A model generated the notes under the pieces. That model did not search any database. It was not told the DNA's origin and was given only the letters and a program-made list of their open reading frames with translations. The translations under genes were made by a program, and so were the position numbers. A stretch of DNA of 64,000 bases from Rotaria sordida (lineage: Eukaryota; Rotifera; Eurotatoria; Philodinida; Philodinidae). Location of the stretch: positions 80,402 to 144,401 of the forward strand of contig CAJNOL010000407.1 of NCBI GenBank assembly GCA_905250125.1, given 5' to 3'. Shown here one piece after another: positions 25,162 to 35,261 of this stretch (its first letter is position 1; each line of letters begins with the position of its first letter).

Positions 25162-25973
25162 TCAATGTGTTATTGAAATAAATAATGGCTGTTGTAATTC
25201 TATAGCAAGAAATTGTAAAAGTTTCAAGGCTTCCATCGCTTTGATATGAAATGGAGAAGACACGTCTGGAAAATATGTATTGATGGCATCTTCGATGTCT
25301 TTTGCACTGGTATTTTCATCACCAGGATGAGCGATGGTTAATCTATTCGACTTGAGCATCTTGAGGGTTTTTCGTATTTCTGGCCAATCGCAGCCCTGTT
25401 GACTTAAAAAGAATTTGAATAATTCAATATTGTTCAGATTATTGATTTCAGACAATGATCGAAAAGTTCCATTAAATGGAGATTCATTTCTGTTCAAGAA
25501 TTTTCCAATTTTTATTAATATTTGTATTGCTAATAAACCCAGCAGAAGATCTCCTTTGGAAAGGACGGAATTGTGAAGCTTGTCTTTCATATCGTTTAAT
25601 TGTTTGTAATATTCATTACCTTTATTCTGTGTTTTATTTAATTTTTCGAATAACATAATAAATAATTTTCTAATCCCATCGATAATTTGTTGCAACTCGA
25701 TGAATTGATCCTCTTCTGCCAGACTCCATAAATCATCAATAATTACGTTGAGGGTAGCTTCAACATCTTGACAAATATCGATTGGTGAAGTATTTTCGCT
25801 TTCATTTTTATTTAATGTAATGCATAACGGACGTAGCTGATCGATAGCACCATCCCAACTCTAATTTCCCTTGACTATTTGAAAGATGATATCGTATATT
25901 TGTTTCTTTGTTTCCGTAGAAATTGGTAGACCATTGACAATTTCACTAAGTTTTTGTAAGGTTTTTCTCGTAT
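25162..25973 (-). pseudogene. Decayed HEPN-like helical protein gene
   Basis: A frame runs from an acceptor-like AG at 25974-25975 down to a stop at 25162, broken by one in-frame TAG at 25861-25863. The stretch after that stop codes for about 230 residues, mostly amphipathic helices rich in Leu, Lys and Asn (DLWSLAEEDQFIELQQIID, then LLLGLLAIQILIKIGKFL). It contains SNRLTIAHPGDEN, an R-x4-H arrangement like that of HEPN ribonuclease-type domains, preceded by a helix (DWPEIRKTLKMLK) as in that fold. There is no start codon for the upstream part. The 5' side abuts LINE ORF1 sequence, so the element may have interrupted the gene or an intron of it. The HEPN assignment is inference from the motif and helix pattern alone; the family is not firmly recognised. 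Confidence 0.45.
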
Positions 25974-25984
25974 CTAAATGGAAG

Positions 25985-28111
25985 AATGGAAAACGATTAG
26001 AGAAGAAAATAGTTTTTTAGTTAATGCAGCACGAAACTGTTCCACCTCCGGGCAGCTAATCCCGTTAGAAAAGTGCTCACCACCGCAATGAATGCATTTC
26101 GGTTGATTTGAGCATAGGTGTTGTTTTAAATCCGGGAAGGATTGTCCATAGGTTTTGCATGTTTCATTGGATTAGGTACATTGGCGTTTAAAATAACCAA
26201 TTCCACAACATTTGCTGCAGATGAGGACCCTCGCAGGAGTAATATAATCTTCCACATCATATGATCTATAGTTAATGTTAATTTTTCCAGAAGCTCAAAT
26301 CTGTTCACGAGTTAATGTTGACAGCAATTTGATTTTAACAATTTTAATATTTTGTTGGAATTTATTTTTTAATCTAATAACATTCTTAACCCTTTACCCC
26401 CCGTTGGTCACTGGAGTGACCATTTGTAGAATGATTGCAGAAACTAAAGGAAGCATTGGATTCAAAAACGATAAGAACCTTTTTTGTATCAAACTTCATG
26501 AACTATCGATTGGTAAAAAGATCATTTCTCTTCATTGCTTCGTTACTGAAATATCGGGTCTACAAAATCTATAATTTTGAAAAAATGAAAAAAATCGAAA
26601 ATTTAGAAACAAAATTTTTTCTACTCGTACCCAAGAGAGATTTTTTGGAATTGCTGTGTGATATTAATTGATGAAGAAGTCCTCTGGCGAATTAAATATG
26701 TTTCCAAAGTTTCATAAGAACTTCACGAATTACACATACAAAGGGATACAATTGATCATGTAGCCACTATCTCGTAGATGGAGGGTAATCAAGAAGGGAG
26801 TTAATACATGTATTATAAAGCTCAACTCATGACAAGTCGAAACCGTATGTATAATGAATTACATTTCTTCAGAGGTTATGAAACGGCTGGAAGCAAACTA
26901 GGCTACAACTTGACAACACATGTAAAAAAATATGTGTATACTTTGGTTTTAAATTTTTCACTTCACTCCTTGCCTTTTTTTCGTCACTTTAATAGTGCAA
27001 CATAGATACTGCTTCGATCCACTATACGATATGGTCAAAGAAAAAAAAGTCAAGTACTACAATGTAGTTCAAGTCACTTCCTCTACCACAGAATTATAGG
27101 ATCAATCAAACCGCCCTACTCTAGAGGCAAGATTTTCGGTGGATCGGATCGCACCATTGGTATACTACGGGGGCTAGTACTCTATTAATAAAGTTATTTT
27201 GTCAGTTGCTCTTCTGGAACCACTATGGGGGGTAAAGGGTTAATATCAGGAAATTTAGCTTTTAGATCTCCAATAAAATCATTCATATCAATATGAAAAT
27301 CAACATTTTTTATAATCAATGATAATTGAGGTGGAATAGAAGGTGACGAAGAAAATGTATAACGTTCAGATCCGATTTGTGGTGGCCATTTCTCTTCATC
27401 GTATAAACTAATAAATGAATTAGCATCTGTGACAAACAGAAAAATATCATATTCATTGGGGGAGCATTTGGAAGTTGATGATCTATAGTTAGAAAATAAA
27501 ATATCAGTTTGATGTTGATTTTTAAAAAATAAGGTGATCTCTTCAGAAGCTTGTTTGTCCTTGACATTTCCAACTGAAAAGCGAATAATAAATGGTGAAA
27601 AAGGAAATCTGGTTTGAGCATAACGTGTTGCAGCAATGGGAATATCAAGATGATGTTGGGAGAAATCATGCGTTGCTTTTTGGTGCATCAAATTGGAATT
27701 AGTTATAATGCGGTGGATGTGAGATTGATAATTGTTGTTGACAGGAACAGATTGTTGGTGATCTTAGTTCAGCTGATTCTTGTTAAGCATCATCGTATTA
27801 TTATTATTCTTTTTTTTCTTGTATGTGACCGTTGTAAAATCTTCATCATGATCTTCAGAATGTACGCGTCTGATGGATCTACTAGGTGAATCAATAGATT
27901 GAATATTAATTGGAGATGATGGTGCTTGAATATTATTTTGTAAAAGATTTCTGTTAGCATTATAATGAATGTGAGTAGTTGAATCATAAAAATAGTCATT
28001 GACTAAATTTAACGAATTACTAACCATTTGAGCTGTTGATTCATGACGAGCATTATGAACTGGTGTGTGATGAAAGAACTGGTTCGGTGGATTGTGATAA
28101 TTGGCCGCCAT
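25985..28111 (-). mobile_element. Non-LTR (LINE) retrotransposon ORF1, split by a DNA transposon
   Basis: Reading on the minus strand from ATG 28111: a low-complexity His/Asn/Ser-rich N-terminal part, one in-frame TAA at 27764-27766, then about 165 residues resembling the RNA-binding part of LINE ORF1 (NDFIGDLKAKFPDI at the end). Next comes the foreign insertion at 26390-27239. Beyond it the same reading continues with KNVIRLKNKFQQNIKIVKIK and a cluster of zinc-knuckle cysteines (KCCGIGYFKRQC, KCIHCGGEHFSNGISCPEV; 26050-26215), again with stops. CCHC knuckles of the type CGG-x-H-x5-CP are typical of ORF1 in Jockey/CR1/R1-like LINEs. No reverse transcriptase is present downstream, so this is a 3'-truncated, inactive copy. 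Clade not assigned. Confidence 0.7.
26390..27239. mobile_element. piggyBac-like insertion, about 850 bp, non-autonomous
   Basis: The element is flanked by TTAA on both sides (26386-26389 and 27240-27243). It has perfect 13-bp terminal inverted repeats, CCCTTTACCCCCC (26390-26402) and its complement at 27227-27239. TTAA duplication and CCC-initial ends are hallmarks of the piggyBac superfamily. Two short plus-strand frames lie inside (26435-26671, 26808-27005); neither shows the DDD transposase motifs, so the copy is probably internally deleted or a MITE-type derivative. It lies within LINE ORF1 and is therefore younger than that insertion. Confidence 0.82.
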
Positions 28112-29719
28112 GCCGTAAGCTAATTATCCACAAAAACACCGATCACGTGCAACACGTGATAGCACGAACAAGGTCTAATAAGGTCAGATATGTGTGTGTG
28201 TATATATGATAGCAGAATGAGAGAGGAATATACAGGGATTTGTAATTCGAATTATCTGTTTTTGCTATTGAGACTTTTTTCTATCTCATTATAGGATAGT
28301 CACTTCCGACAGAGAAAAAAACAGACAAATATCTGAAATGTCACGTGGATGTTCATTCATGCAGCCCCTTGTAACGAGAAAAAAGGATAACATTGAAAGT
28401 TTTTCATCGCTGAGACGATTTAGATTGTTTTCTTGGAGAATTTTCTGAGATGGAACATGGCCAACAAATCATCAAAGATTTGGTCATATGTTGTCAAAAA
28501 GAATACGAGAGCAACAGTCAAGAAATGGAAATTCTCAATAAGTTTCAACGAACCTATCACCTATAGAAAGCTATTGCGTGGTTTACACGTTAGTGCTTCA
28601 CGTACAAAATGCTCAACAGGCATTACAAACCAAAGGAAAAAACCATAAGCATTAGATCTAGCAAGATCGTTATCATATAATAATGACGATACATGTTCGT
28701 CATCAAAATTTCTACAACCTACAGAAAAATAATAATTAAGTTATTAAGAAAAAACTTCATCATTTAATTCAATTTTAATTGAGTCATTATAGGATAAAAA
28801 TCTTGCACATGATGGATGATTTTCAAACCATTCACTATCACAATAAGTTAGAATACTAAATCATAATGAGCTTGACATGAATCTGTGATCGATGCACTGT
28901 TATGTATTGGCCATTTGGCTTACCATATATCACACGGTCGATCACTCGTTTAGTGTATGATATTCTCTTCTCTCTTCGGTACCTGTGATCTATGTTATTC
29001 TGAGCTTCTTTTATCATTTTTCCTTTGTTTACTGTTACATAGTGTTTCACTTCTTTTCTTTTCAATTGTTACATATACGTTCCTACCCGTCTGACCTATC
29101 CTTCTTTACTGACATCTTTTTTTTGTAACTCTTCCTATTGTTCATTTTTCAATCAGACAAAGAAGCCTGTCGACTTCTTTCCTGACTAGTCCAATTTTTC
29201 TTCCACTATATATACGTACTTCCTAGCTTTTTTTTGAGAGAGGTGAGCACGCAGTTATTCTATCTTTTCAAAATAAAGTAGTGACATAACATGCACAATA
29301 TGAAACCATAATAGGATCACTAGAAGAAAAACAAAAATATTTTTTCTATCAAATATGTTTTTTTTTCTTACTTTAAGAAACATACTCAACTGGATACTTA
29401 ACATTTGTATCAACTTTAAAACTTGAAACAGACAACTATCCATATAATGAGTCATGATAATATTTACATCGTTTACTATATATAATAAGAATTCGTGGTA
29501 GGTGTATGTGCTCTCCTGTGAGTTTTCTCTTCACCCATACTTTTATTCAACTTAAGCTTGAATCGATACGAAAGTTCACAACTGTACGATTAAGGTGCTT
29601 TAATAGACTATTTTATTGATTGCTTTTCTTATATAGGTTGATAGCGTTCTTTTAGTTTGACATCGAATTCTTTTAGGTCTCATGTCTAATGTGAATTCAC
29701 CGGCAAATGCTTAATGTAG
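28112..29719. other. LINE upstream region and unrecognised sequence
   Basis: Just upstream of the LINE ORF1 start lies a GT microsatellite (28191-28208), compatible with its 5' UTR. On the minus strand, 28755-28845 and 28560-28727 look coding-like (CDSEWFENHPSCARF; then CRNFDDEHVSSLLYDNDLAR), with an AG acceptor at 28728-28729 between them. No clean donor links them in frame and no family is recognised. They may be an eroded gene fragment. Confidence 0.25.
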
Positions 29720-30075
29720 ATATCTATACGAACAAAATGTTCAAATACAGTTAAAGAGAAATTTTCTTATTTATTTATTGTTTGTTCTAAATGAATAAAT
29801 ATAAAAGAAATAAAATTAATCATACACATTACATTATAATATAAGCAGGCAATGTGAGCGTAAATTATGAGATGATATTCTAGGTGATAGATGTTGGTCA
29901 AGGTTTATTCTGTTGTTATATATTTATGAAGTTGTATCAAGTCTGACGATGATCTTTAACATAAGATCGATAATTCACATAATTTCTTTTATATTTATCC
30001 ATCTAGAACAAACAACAAATAAATGATAAAATTTCTCTTTAGCTGCATTTGAACATTTTGTTTGTATAGTATTTA
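29720..30075. repeat. Foldback, about 355 bp
   Basis: The stretch 29722-29805 (ACGAACAAAATGTTCAAATA, then CAG, TTAAAGAGAAATTT and TTGTTTGTTCTAAATG-like words) matches the complement of about 29988-30072 (TTTATATTTATCCATCTAGA, then AACAAACAACAAATAAATG, AAATTTCTCTTTAGCTGCAT, TTGAACATTTTGTTTG). Arms are about 85 bp with a spacer of about 180 bp. No coding capacity. Confidence 0.68.
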
Positions 30076-31019
30076 AAAATGCTCATAATCATTCATGTTA
30101 CATTTAATAATTTTTTATTTGTATTCTCAGCGTCAACTATTCGTGAATATTTGCGTAAATTTCTCCTATCTAGAAGCTATATTTTTTACATGAAAAATAA
30201 GATTCAAAATCAATTTATCATTGATAGAACGATAAAAAAAGATCTTAATCTGTCTTGACTAACATGCATTCATGATTAAATTATATTCGCTTTGATCAAA
30301 CACAGGAAAACAGGATGGTTTCCATGTTGGTTAATGAAATCAATCATCATAGTTTTTTATTTTAATTTTATTATTTGAATGAATTTTCAAGTGATGATTT
30401 GAGAAAGATTAATATTATTTGAAGAGAAATCCTAAGTCATATTCTTGGACAATCATATCAATCAACAAACTATATTGATACAAGATCATTACTAAAAGTG
30501 TATAGAAATCATTTCAAAGATTTGTAGAATCATGTTAATTAAATTTAAGTTTATCAAAGAATTTTATTTCAAATTTTATGAATCAATAAGATCTTTTTTT
30601 TTTATCATGGATTATAGATTGATTTATTATTACAAATTTAATAAACTTTCATTGACATGATCTATGGCGACATCTAGATAATGAAACTCACGTGATTTAT
30701 TATTGACAGAAAAAAATAGAATATACTATTTAATTATTCTTAGTTAGGTTATTCTTTTTAAACAAATTCAAAGTATATATAAAACTAAATAAAATAATAT
30801 AAAATGAAAGTTCAATGGATCATTTAAAGACGAATAAAATCTTATTTTGTTCTACAACTTTTAACACTCGTTCCGAGTGGATCGGGAGTTCTTTTATTTT
30901 TATTTTTTGTTCATTAGATCTTGTCTGTATTCAATTCATTTTTTCTTGTTTTCCTAAAAGATTTTATTTAATTAATTTTTCTTTATTGTTATTTAATAAC
31001 AAGAAGCTTTTTTTTTTAG
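30076..31019. other. Upstream region of DBT
   Basis: AT-rich sequence without a recognised gene. It ends in a long T tract and an AG at 31018-31019, four bases before the DBT start codon, which looks like a splice acceptor. Confidence 0.45.
31018..31019 (+). promoter_or_regulatory. Splice acceptor just upstream of the DBT start
   Basis: A polypyrimidine run followed by TTTTTTTAG sits 4 nt before ATG 31024. No 5' exon is obvious upstream, so spliced-leader addition, known in bdelloid rotifers, is one explanation; an unseen non-coding 5' exon is the other. Confidence 0.5.
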
Positions 31020-31023
31020 ATTT

Positions 31024-34000
31024 ATGAGAATGATGTTAACTCGCTCTGCATATAACAATGCAGCACTTCGATGTGCTACATTTTCTTTGCGTATGCTTAA
31101 ACGGCCTTCATCTTCGTATAATCAAGTTGCTTCTTTTATTCATATATCACAAAAAAGAACAACTAATGTTCCAATTTCAGCAATAAACAATTCCACATTG
31201 GTAAATTTTCTATTAAAAAAAGAAAAAAAACTTTATATTTATTTAAATTTCGATGTTTAGCATTTTGGTTGTCGTTCATTTTCACTATCATTATCACGAT
31301 TATCATCTGTTGTTCCATTTAAATTAGCTGATATTGGTGAAGGTATACGTGAAGTTGAAGTTAAAGAATGGTTTGTTTATTCATATTAAATTTTCTTTTA
31401 AATAAAAAACAAGAAAAAAAAACAAATTCTTCAGGTATACAAAAGTTGGTGATACTGTTAAACAATTTGATAAAATTTGCGAAGTTCAATCTGATAAAGC
31501 AAATGTAACAATAACATCCCGTTATGATGGAAAAATAACTAAAATTTATTATAAAGTTGGTGATACAGCTATAGTTGGTGAACCACTTGTTGATATTAAA
31601 CTTGAAGAAGGAGTTGATGTACCAGTTGGAACTAAAAGTAAATAATTAAGTTTTTAAATAAATTAAATCAAAATTTAGTTTTTTATTAAGCTGCAACTGT
31701 TACTCCGGAAGAACCACCGAATATTGAAGTATCAAGTAAAACACCATCATCAAATCTTTTAGCTGCGCCTGCAGTTAGACGATTCGCTAAAGAATTACAA
31801 GTAAATAAAGAAAAAAAAAATTGTTTTTTTTTCTTCATTTTAATGATACTTCTACGGTTTTTGTTAAAATTAGATTTCATTAGATGATGTTCAAGGTACA
31901 GGAAAAGATGGAAGAATTTTAAAAGAAGATTTATTAAATTATAAATCTGAAACATCAACACCATCAAAAGCTGCTGCTCCAATTAGTTTGTTTTATATAT
32001 TAAGACAGAAAACAAAAACTGAAAATTTATTCTTTTTAATTTCTTAAAAGGTTCACCACCACCACCATCATCACCACCAACAGTTAAAGAAACTACTCCA
32101 ACAATAAAACTTCAACCACCATCAACAACTCCAGTAGCAGATCGAAACGAACCAATAAAAGGTATTCGTAAAGCAATGGTTAAAACAATGACTCAAGCAA
32201 ATTCCGTACCACATTTTACATATTCTGATGAATATGATATGACACAATTAGTTAAATTAAGAAAACAATTAAAAAAAGAAAATAAAGATATTAAAATGTC
32301 TTATTTACCATTTATAATTAAAGCATGTTCACAAGCTTTACATAATTATCCAATTCTTAATGCATATGTGGATTCAAAATGTGAAAATATTACGTATAAA
32401 GTATGATTAACAAAAAATAAATAAATAAATAAACTTTTATTTTAATAAGATTTTATTAAATAAAAGGGTTCGCATAATATTGGCATTGCAATGGATACAA
32501 AAGATGGATTATTAGTACCGAATATTAAAAATGTTCAACAATTATCAATAAATCAAATTTCCAATGAACTTAATCGTCTTCAACAGCTTGGAAAAGCTGG
32601 AAAATTATCAACAGATGATTTGACAGGAGGAACTTTTTCATTATCAAATATTGGAGCAGTAAGAAATGTTTTTATTCCAGTTATTAGATATATTATAAAA
32701 CAAAATTGATTGAGCTTTCCGATGAATGATTGAAAAGGATAAATGAAGAGTTTATTGTATGGTTTGAATGTTGGTTTTTTTTTGTGAGAAACGAATGGGT
32801 ATAATATAGATTATTCTAAAACGGTTTCACTACAGTTTATTTATATTGGCAATCGTTAATGGAGAAGAGATCCATACTGAGATCATTCCAAACAATAGAG
32901 GCTACCTCGTGCCTCAAGATTACAGCGGATTGAAGTACTCTATTTGTAACACAATATAGACATGCGCAAATCTTTATTCATTAATAAGAAAATGGAGGTT
33001 AATGCTTTTAAATAGTGAAAAACCAGAAAAATGTTAAAAAAAGGCATTTTTTTACCCTGGGATAAACACCAGTATTTCCGTCTTAAATCCTTTGCATTAA
33101 GACCTATCGACCTCGAATTGCTGCTTGCGATCAAAGTTTACTGAATTCTATGTCTAATCAAAGTATCAAGTAAAATAATTGAATCTTGTGCGTCTTTTAC
33201 TCAGTAGCGGATAGATATCAGCGTGACCGCCGCGACTCATGGTCACGGTCACTGTCGTGATCGTGCAGCGTGACCAATTTTTGAAAAAACATCGTGACCG
33301 TGACCAAACTCATCGTGACTGTAATGTAACCGTGATCAAAAATTATTGGTCACATCGATGTCTAGTAGCGGAACTGCTTGCGACTACTGTAGAATAAGTT
33401 GATGAGTATGCTATGATTGATGAGCCTGAGACGTTGTAAAGATTAAAAGAAGGTAGGCATGTAATAACAATTTTTGGTAAAATTTCAAGAGACAGACGTA
33501 AAATATAAAAATAATTTGCTGCGTTTGCTGAGTAAAACTAAAAATTTTCAATTATTAGGAAAATAATATAAACTCCGGCAAGTTTTTTACTCACATTTTC
33601 TCTTCCGAAGAAGTAGTTCAAAAATTCCTTAGGGCGAATATCTACTTTTGGAAGCACGAACATTTAGTGTATAGCATAATAATCAAAAATTCCCGAAGGA
33701 CACCGCTCCCACGCTGAAAAAAACTACATTGATTCCGACACAACACCTTCGTTGCGTGACTGCTGATTATTATCGTAGAGTAATGAGGGAGTCTTTTTTG
33801 ACAGCCAATAGACGTAGAGTTGCCCCATGTTCATGGAACATTTTAAAAATCTCTATGGAGCGCATGGTGGACAATTTTATTATTCGAGACGAACTGAGAG
33901 AAAATCAAAAAAATGATTTTGTGCTCATCGGACAAAACAAAAAGCGTACGAAACGCGTAAGCATAAACAAGAGTACGAAACAATCCGAGAGATCTATTTT

Positions 34001-35115
34001 TGATATTAACTATTATATTTCAATGATCTTTTAGCAAGTGATCAAGTCCTTTTTGTTTTAAGTAAAAAAAAATGTTTCAAGTATGATGAAGCATGTATAA
34101 AAAAATAACGACATACAATTCTCTGCCATTTACATGAAATGTACGATCGTTGTTTTGAATATTCCTTTAATTAAAATATTATACAAACTTTGACAATTAT
34201 GAGAATTATCTTTAACTAAAGACCCATTATTTAATTTCTTTACATATGTCTAACAAAAGTCTTTTACTAGAACATAATATCCTATGAAATGTTCAATGTA
34301 ATCAAAATATTGTAAATTTTTCATCCCTACGAACAAATTTTACACTTATTATTCAAATTTTAGTAGAAAACTCTAGTTCATTTTCAAATGATGATGCATT
34401 CTTTCTTTGTGAAATTATTTATGTTTGTAACATATATCCCTTCCGGCATTGTTTTATTACATATTCCTATAAAAAGCATGCTAATAGGATTAAATTTCAC
34501 TATATTAGAAAACTTGTTGAATTAGTCATTATATGGAAAATGAAAAGACGATCCGATAAGATTTATTATATAATGAGACAATAATAATTTAAAAAAGTCA
34601 TATGACAAATTCTAGACATTAAAAAAAATATATAAATAATAAAGAAAATAACAAAGGTTGTCTATATGAATAAAACTGTATAATTGATTAATAAATTTAC
34701 TTTTGAAACATTCTTTAGAAAGTCGAAATTTAAATCTGGAAATCAAAAATTTAAATTGAAATTTTATAATTTACATAGATTGGTGGAACCTATGCAGTAC
34801 CTGTTCTTCTTTTACCTGAAGTAGCCATTGGTGCACTTGGTAAAATAGTGGTAAGATAATTATTTAGGTTTTTTTATTTCCAAGTTTCGTATTTATTTTA
34901 ATATGTAGCGACGTGTAGTACCAGATGAAGAAGATGATGAAAGTTCATCATCAAGTTCAAGTGATGATGAATATTGTTCATGTCGAGTTCGTTCAATGAT
35001 GTCCGTTAGTTGGTCAGCTGATCATCGTGTTATTGATGGGGCTACAATGGCTCGATTTTCTAATGCACTTAAATATTTACTTGAAAATCCGCTTCAACTT
35101 CTTCTAAACCAATAA
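31024..35115 (+). CDS. DBT: Branched-chain alpha-keto acid dehydrogenase E2 (lipoamide acyltransferase)
   Basis: Nine exons: 31024-31200, 31261-31370, 31435-31637, 31691-31800, 31874-31985, 32051-32400, 32467-32658, 34779-34850, 34909-35115; 1533 nt, 510 residues (human 482). E2 is the core of the mitochondrial BCKD complex and transfers branched acyl groups from lipoamide to CoA. Seen in order: a basic, Arg/Ser-rich N-terminus fitting a mitochondrial presequence (to about residue 65); the lipoyl domain from [18 protein letters not shown] with the lipoylated lysine in QSDKANV; a peripheral-subunit-binding domain ([11 protein letters not shown] to [16 protein letters not shown]); a Pro/Ser linker; and the catalytic domain from [10 protein letters not shown], ending with [19 protein letters not shown], which holds the active-site H-x-x-x-D-G. 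Odd: an acidic/serine run inside the catalytic domain, and a 2.1-kb seventh intron (32659-34778) filled with repeats. Confidence 0.95.
32659..34778 (+). other. Large seventh intron of DBT
   Basis: It holds the GGTCACG-type degenerate repeat at 33215-33360, flanked by two copies of GTAGCGG. An open frame at 33729-34034 contains [19 protein letters not shown] and a Lys/Arg-rich tail; it may be a transposon-derived coding remnant but matches no family I can name. The remainder is plain AT-rich sequence. Confidence 0.45.
33215..33360. repeat. Degenerate repeat of a GGTCACG / CGTGACC word
   Basis: At least ten variants of CGTGACC, GGTCACG or CGTGATC occur in both orientations within about 145 bases, so the stretch can form many small hairpins. 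The region is bracketed by GTAGCGG at 33206 and 33366. It lies in intron 7 of DBT. Confidence 0.6.
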
Positions 35116-35233
35116 CTTATATTCTTTTTTTGTTTTTAAAAACAGTATTCTGTTCGAAGACAGATATATATTTTTCCCCCCGTATTCGTTGCTTAAAACC
35201 TAACTTTTTATCTTTCTTCTTTTTTCTTTTTCT

Positions 35234-35235
35234 AG
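35234..35235 (+). promoter_or_regulatory. Splice acceptor between DBT stop and GAK start
   Basis: A 25-nt pyrimidine tract ending in TTTTTCTAG lies 119 nt after the DBT stop and 26 nt before the GAK start. There is no AATAAA in the 146-nt intercistronic gap. This arrangement fits trans-splicing of a downstream cistron, though a GAK 5' exon embedded in DBT is not excluded. Confidence 0.45.
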
Positions 35236-35261
35236 ATAAATTTATTTGTAAAAATTATCTA

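Noticed and set aside
25861-25863. TAG in the HEPN-like frame as a splice acceptor of a tiny intron
   Set aside because: The only GT upstream in range would give an intron of about 20 nt, far below the roughly 45-nt minimum seen here.
27614-27889. Plus-strand open frame of about 90 residues
   Set aside because: Antisense shadow of the LINE ORF1 coding sequence on the other strand.
32659-32709. DBT ending at TGA 32709 by reading through intron 7
   Set aside because: It would remove the active-site H-x-x-x-D-G found in the exons at 34779 and 34909, which splice in phase.
33729-34034. 100-residue open frame in DBT intron 7 as a nested gene
   Set aside because: No recognised domain, no supporting splice or promoter features, composition of an old repeat; kept only as a possible coding remnant.
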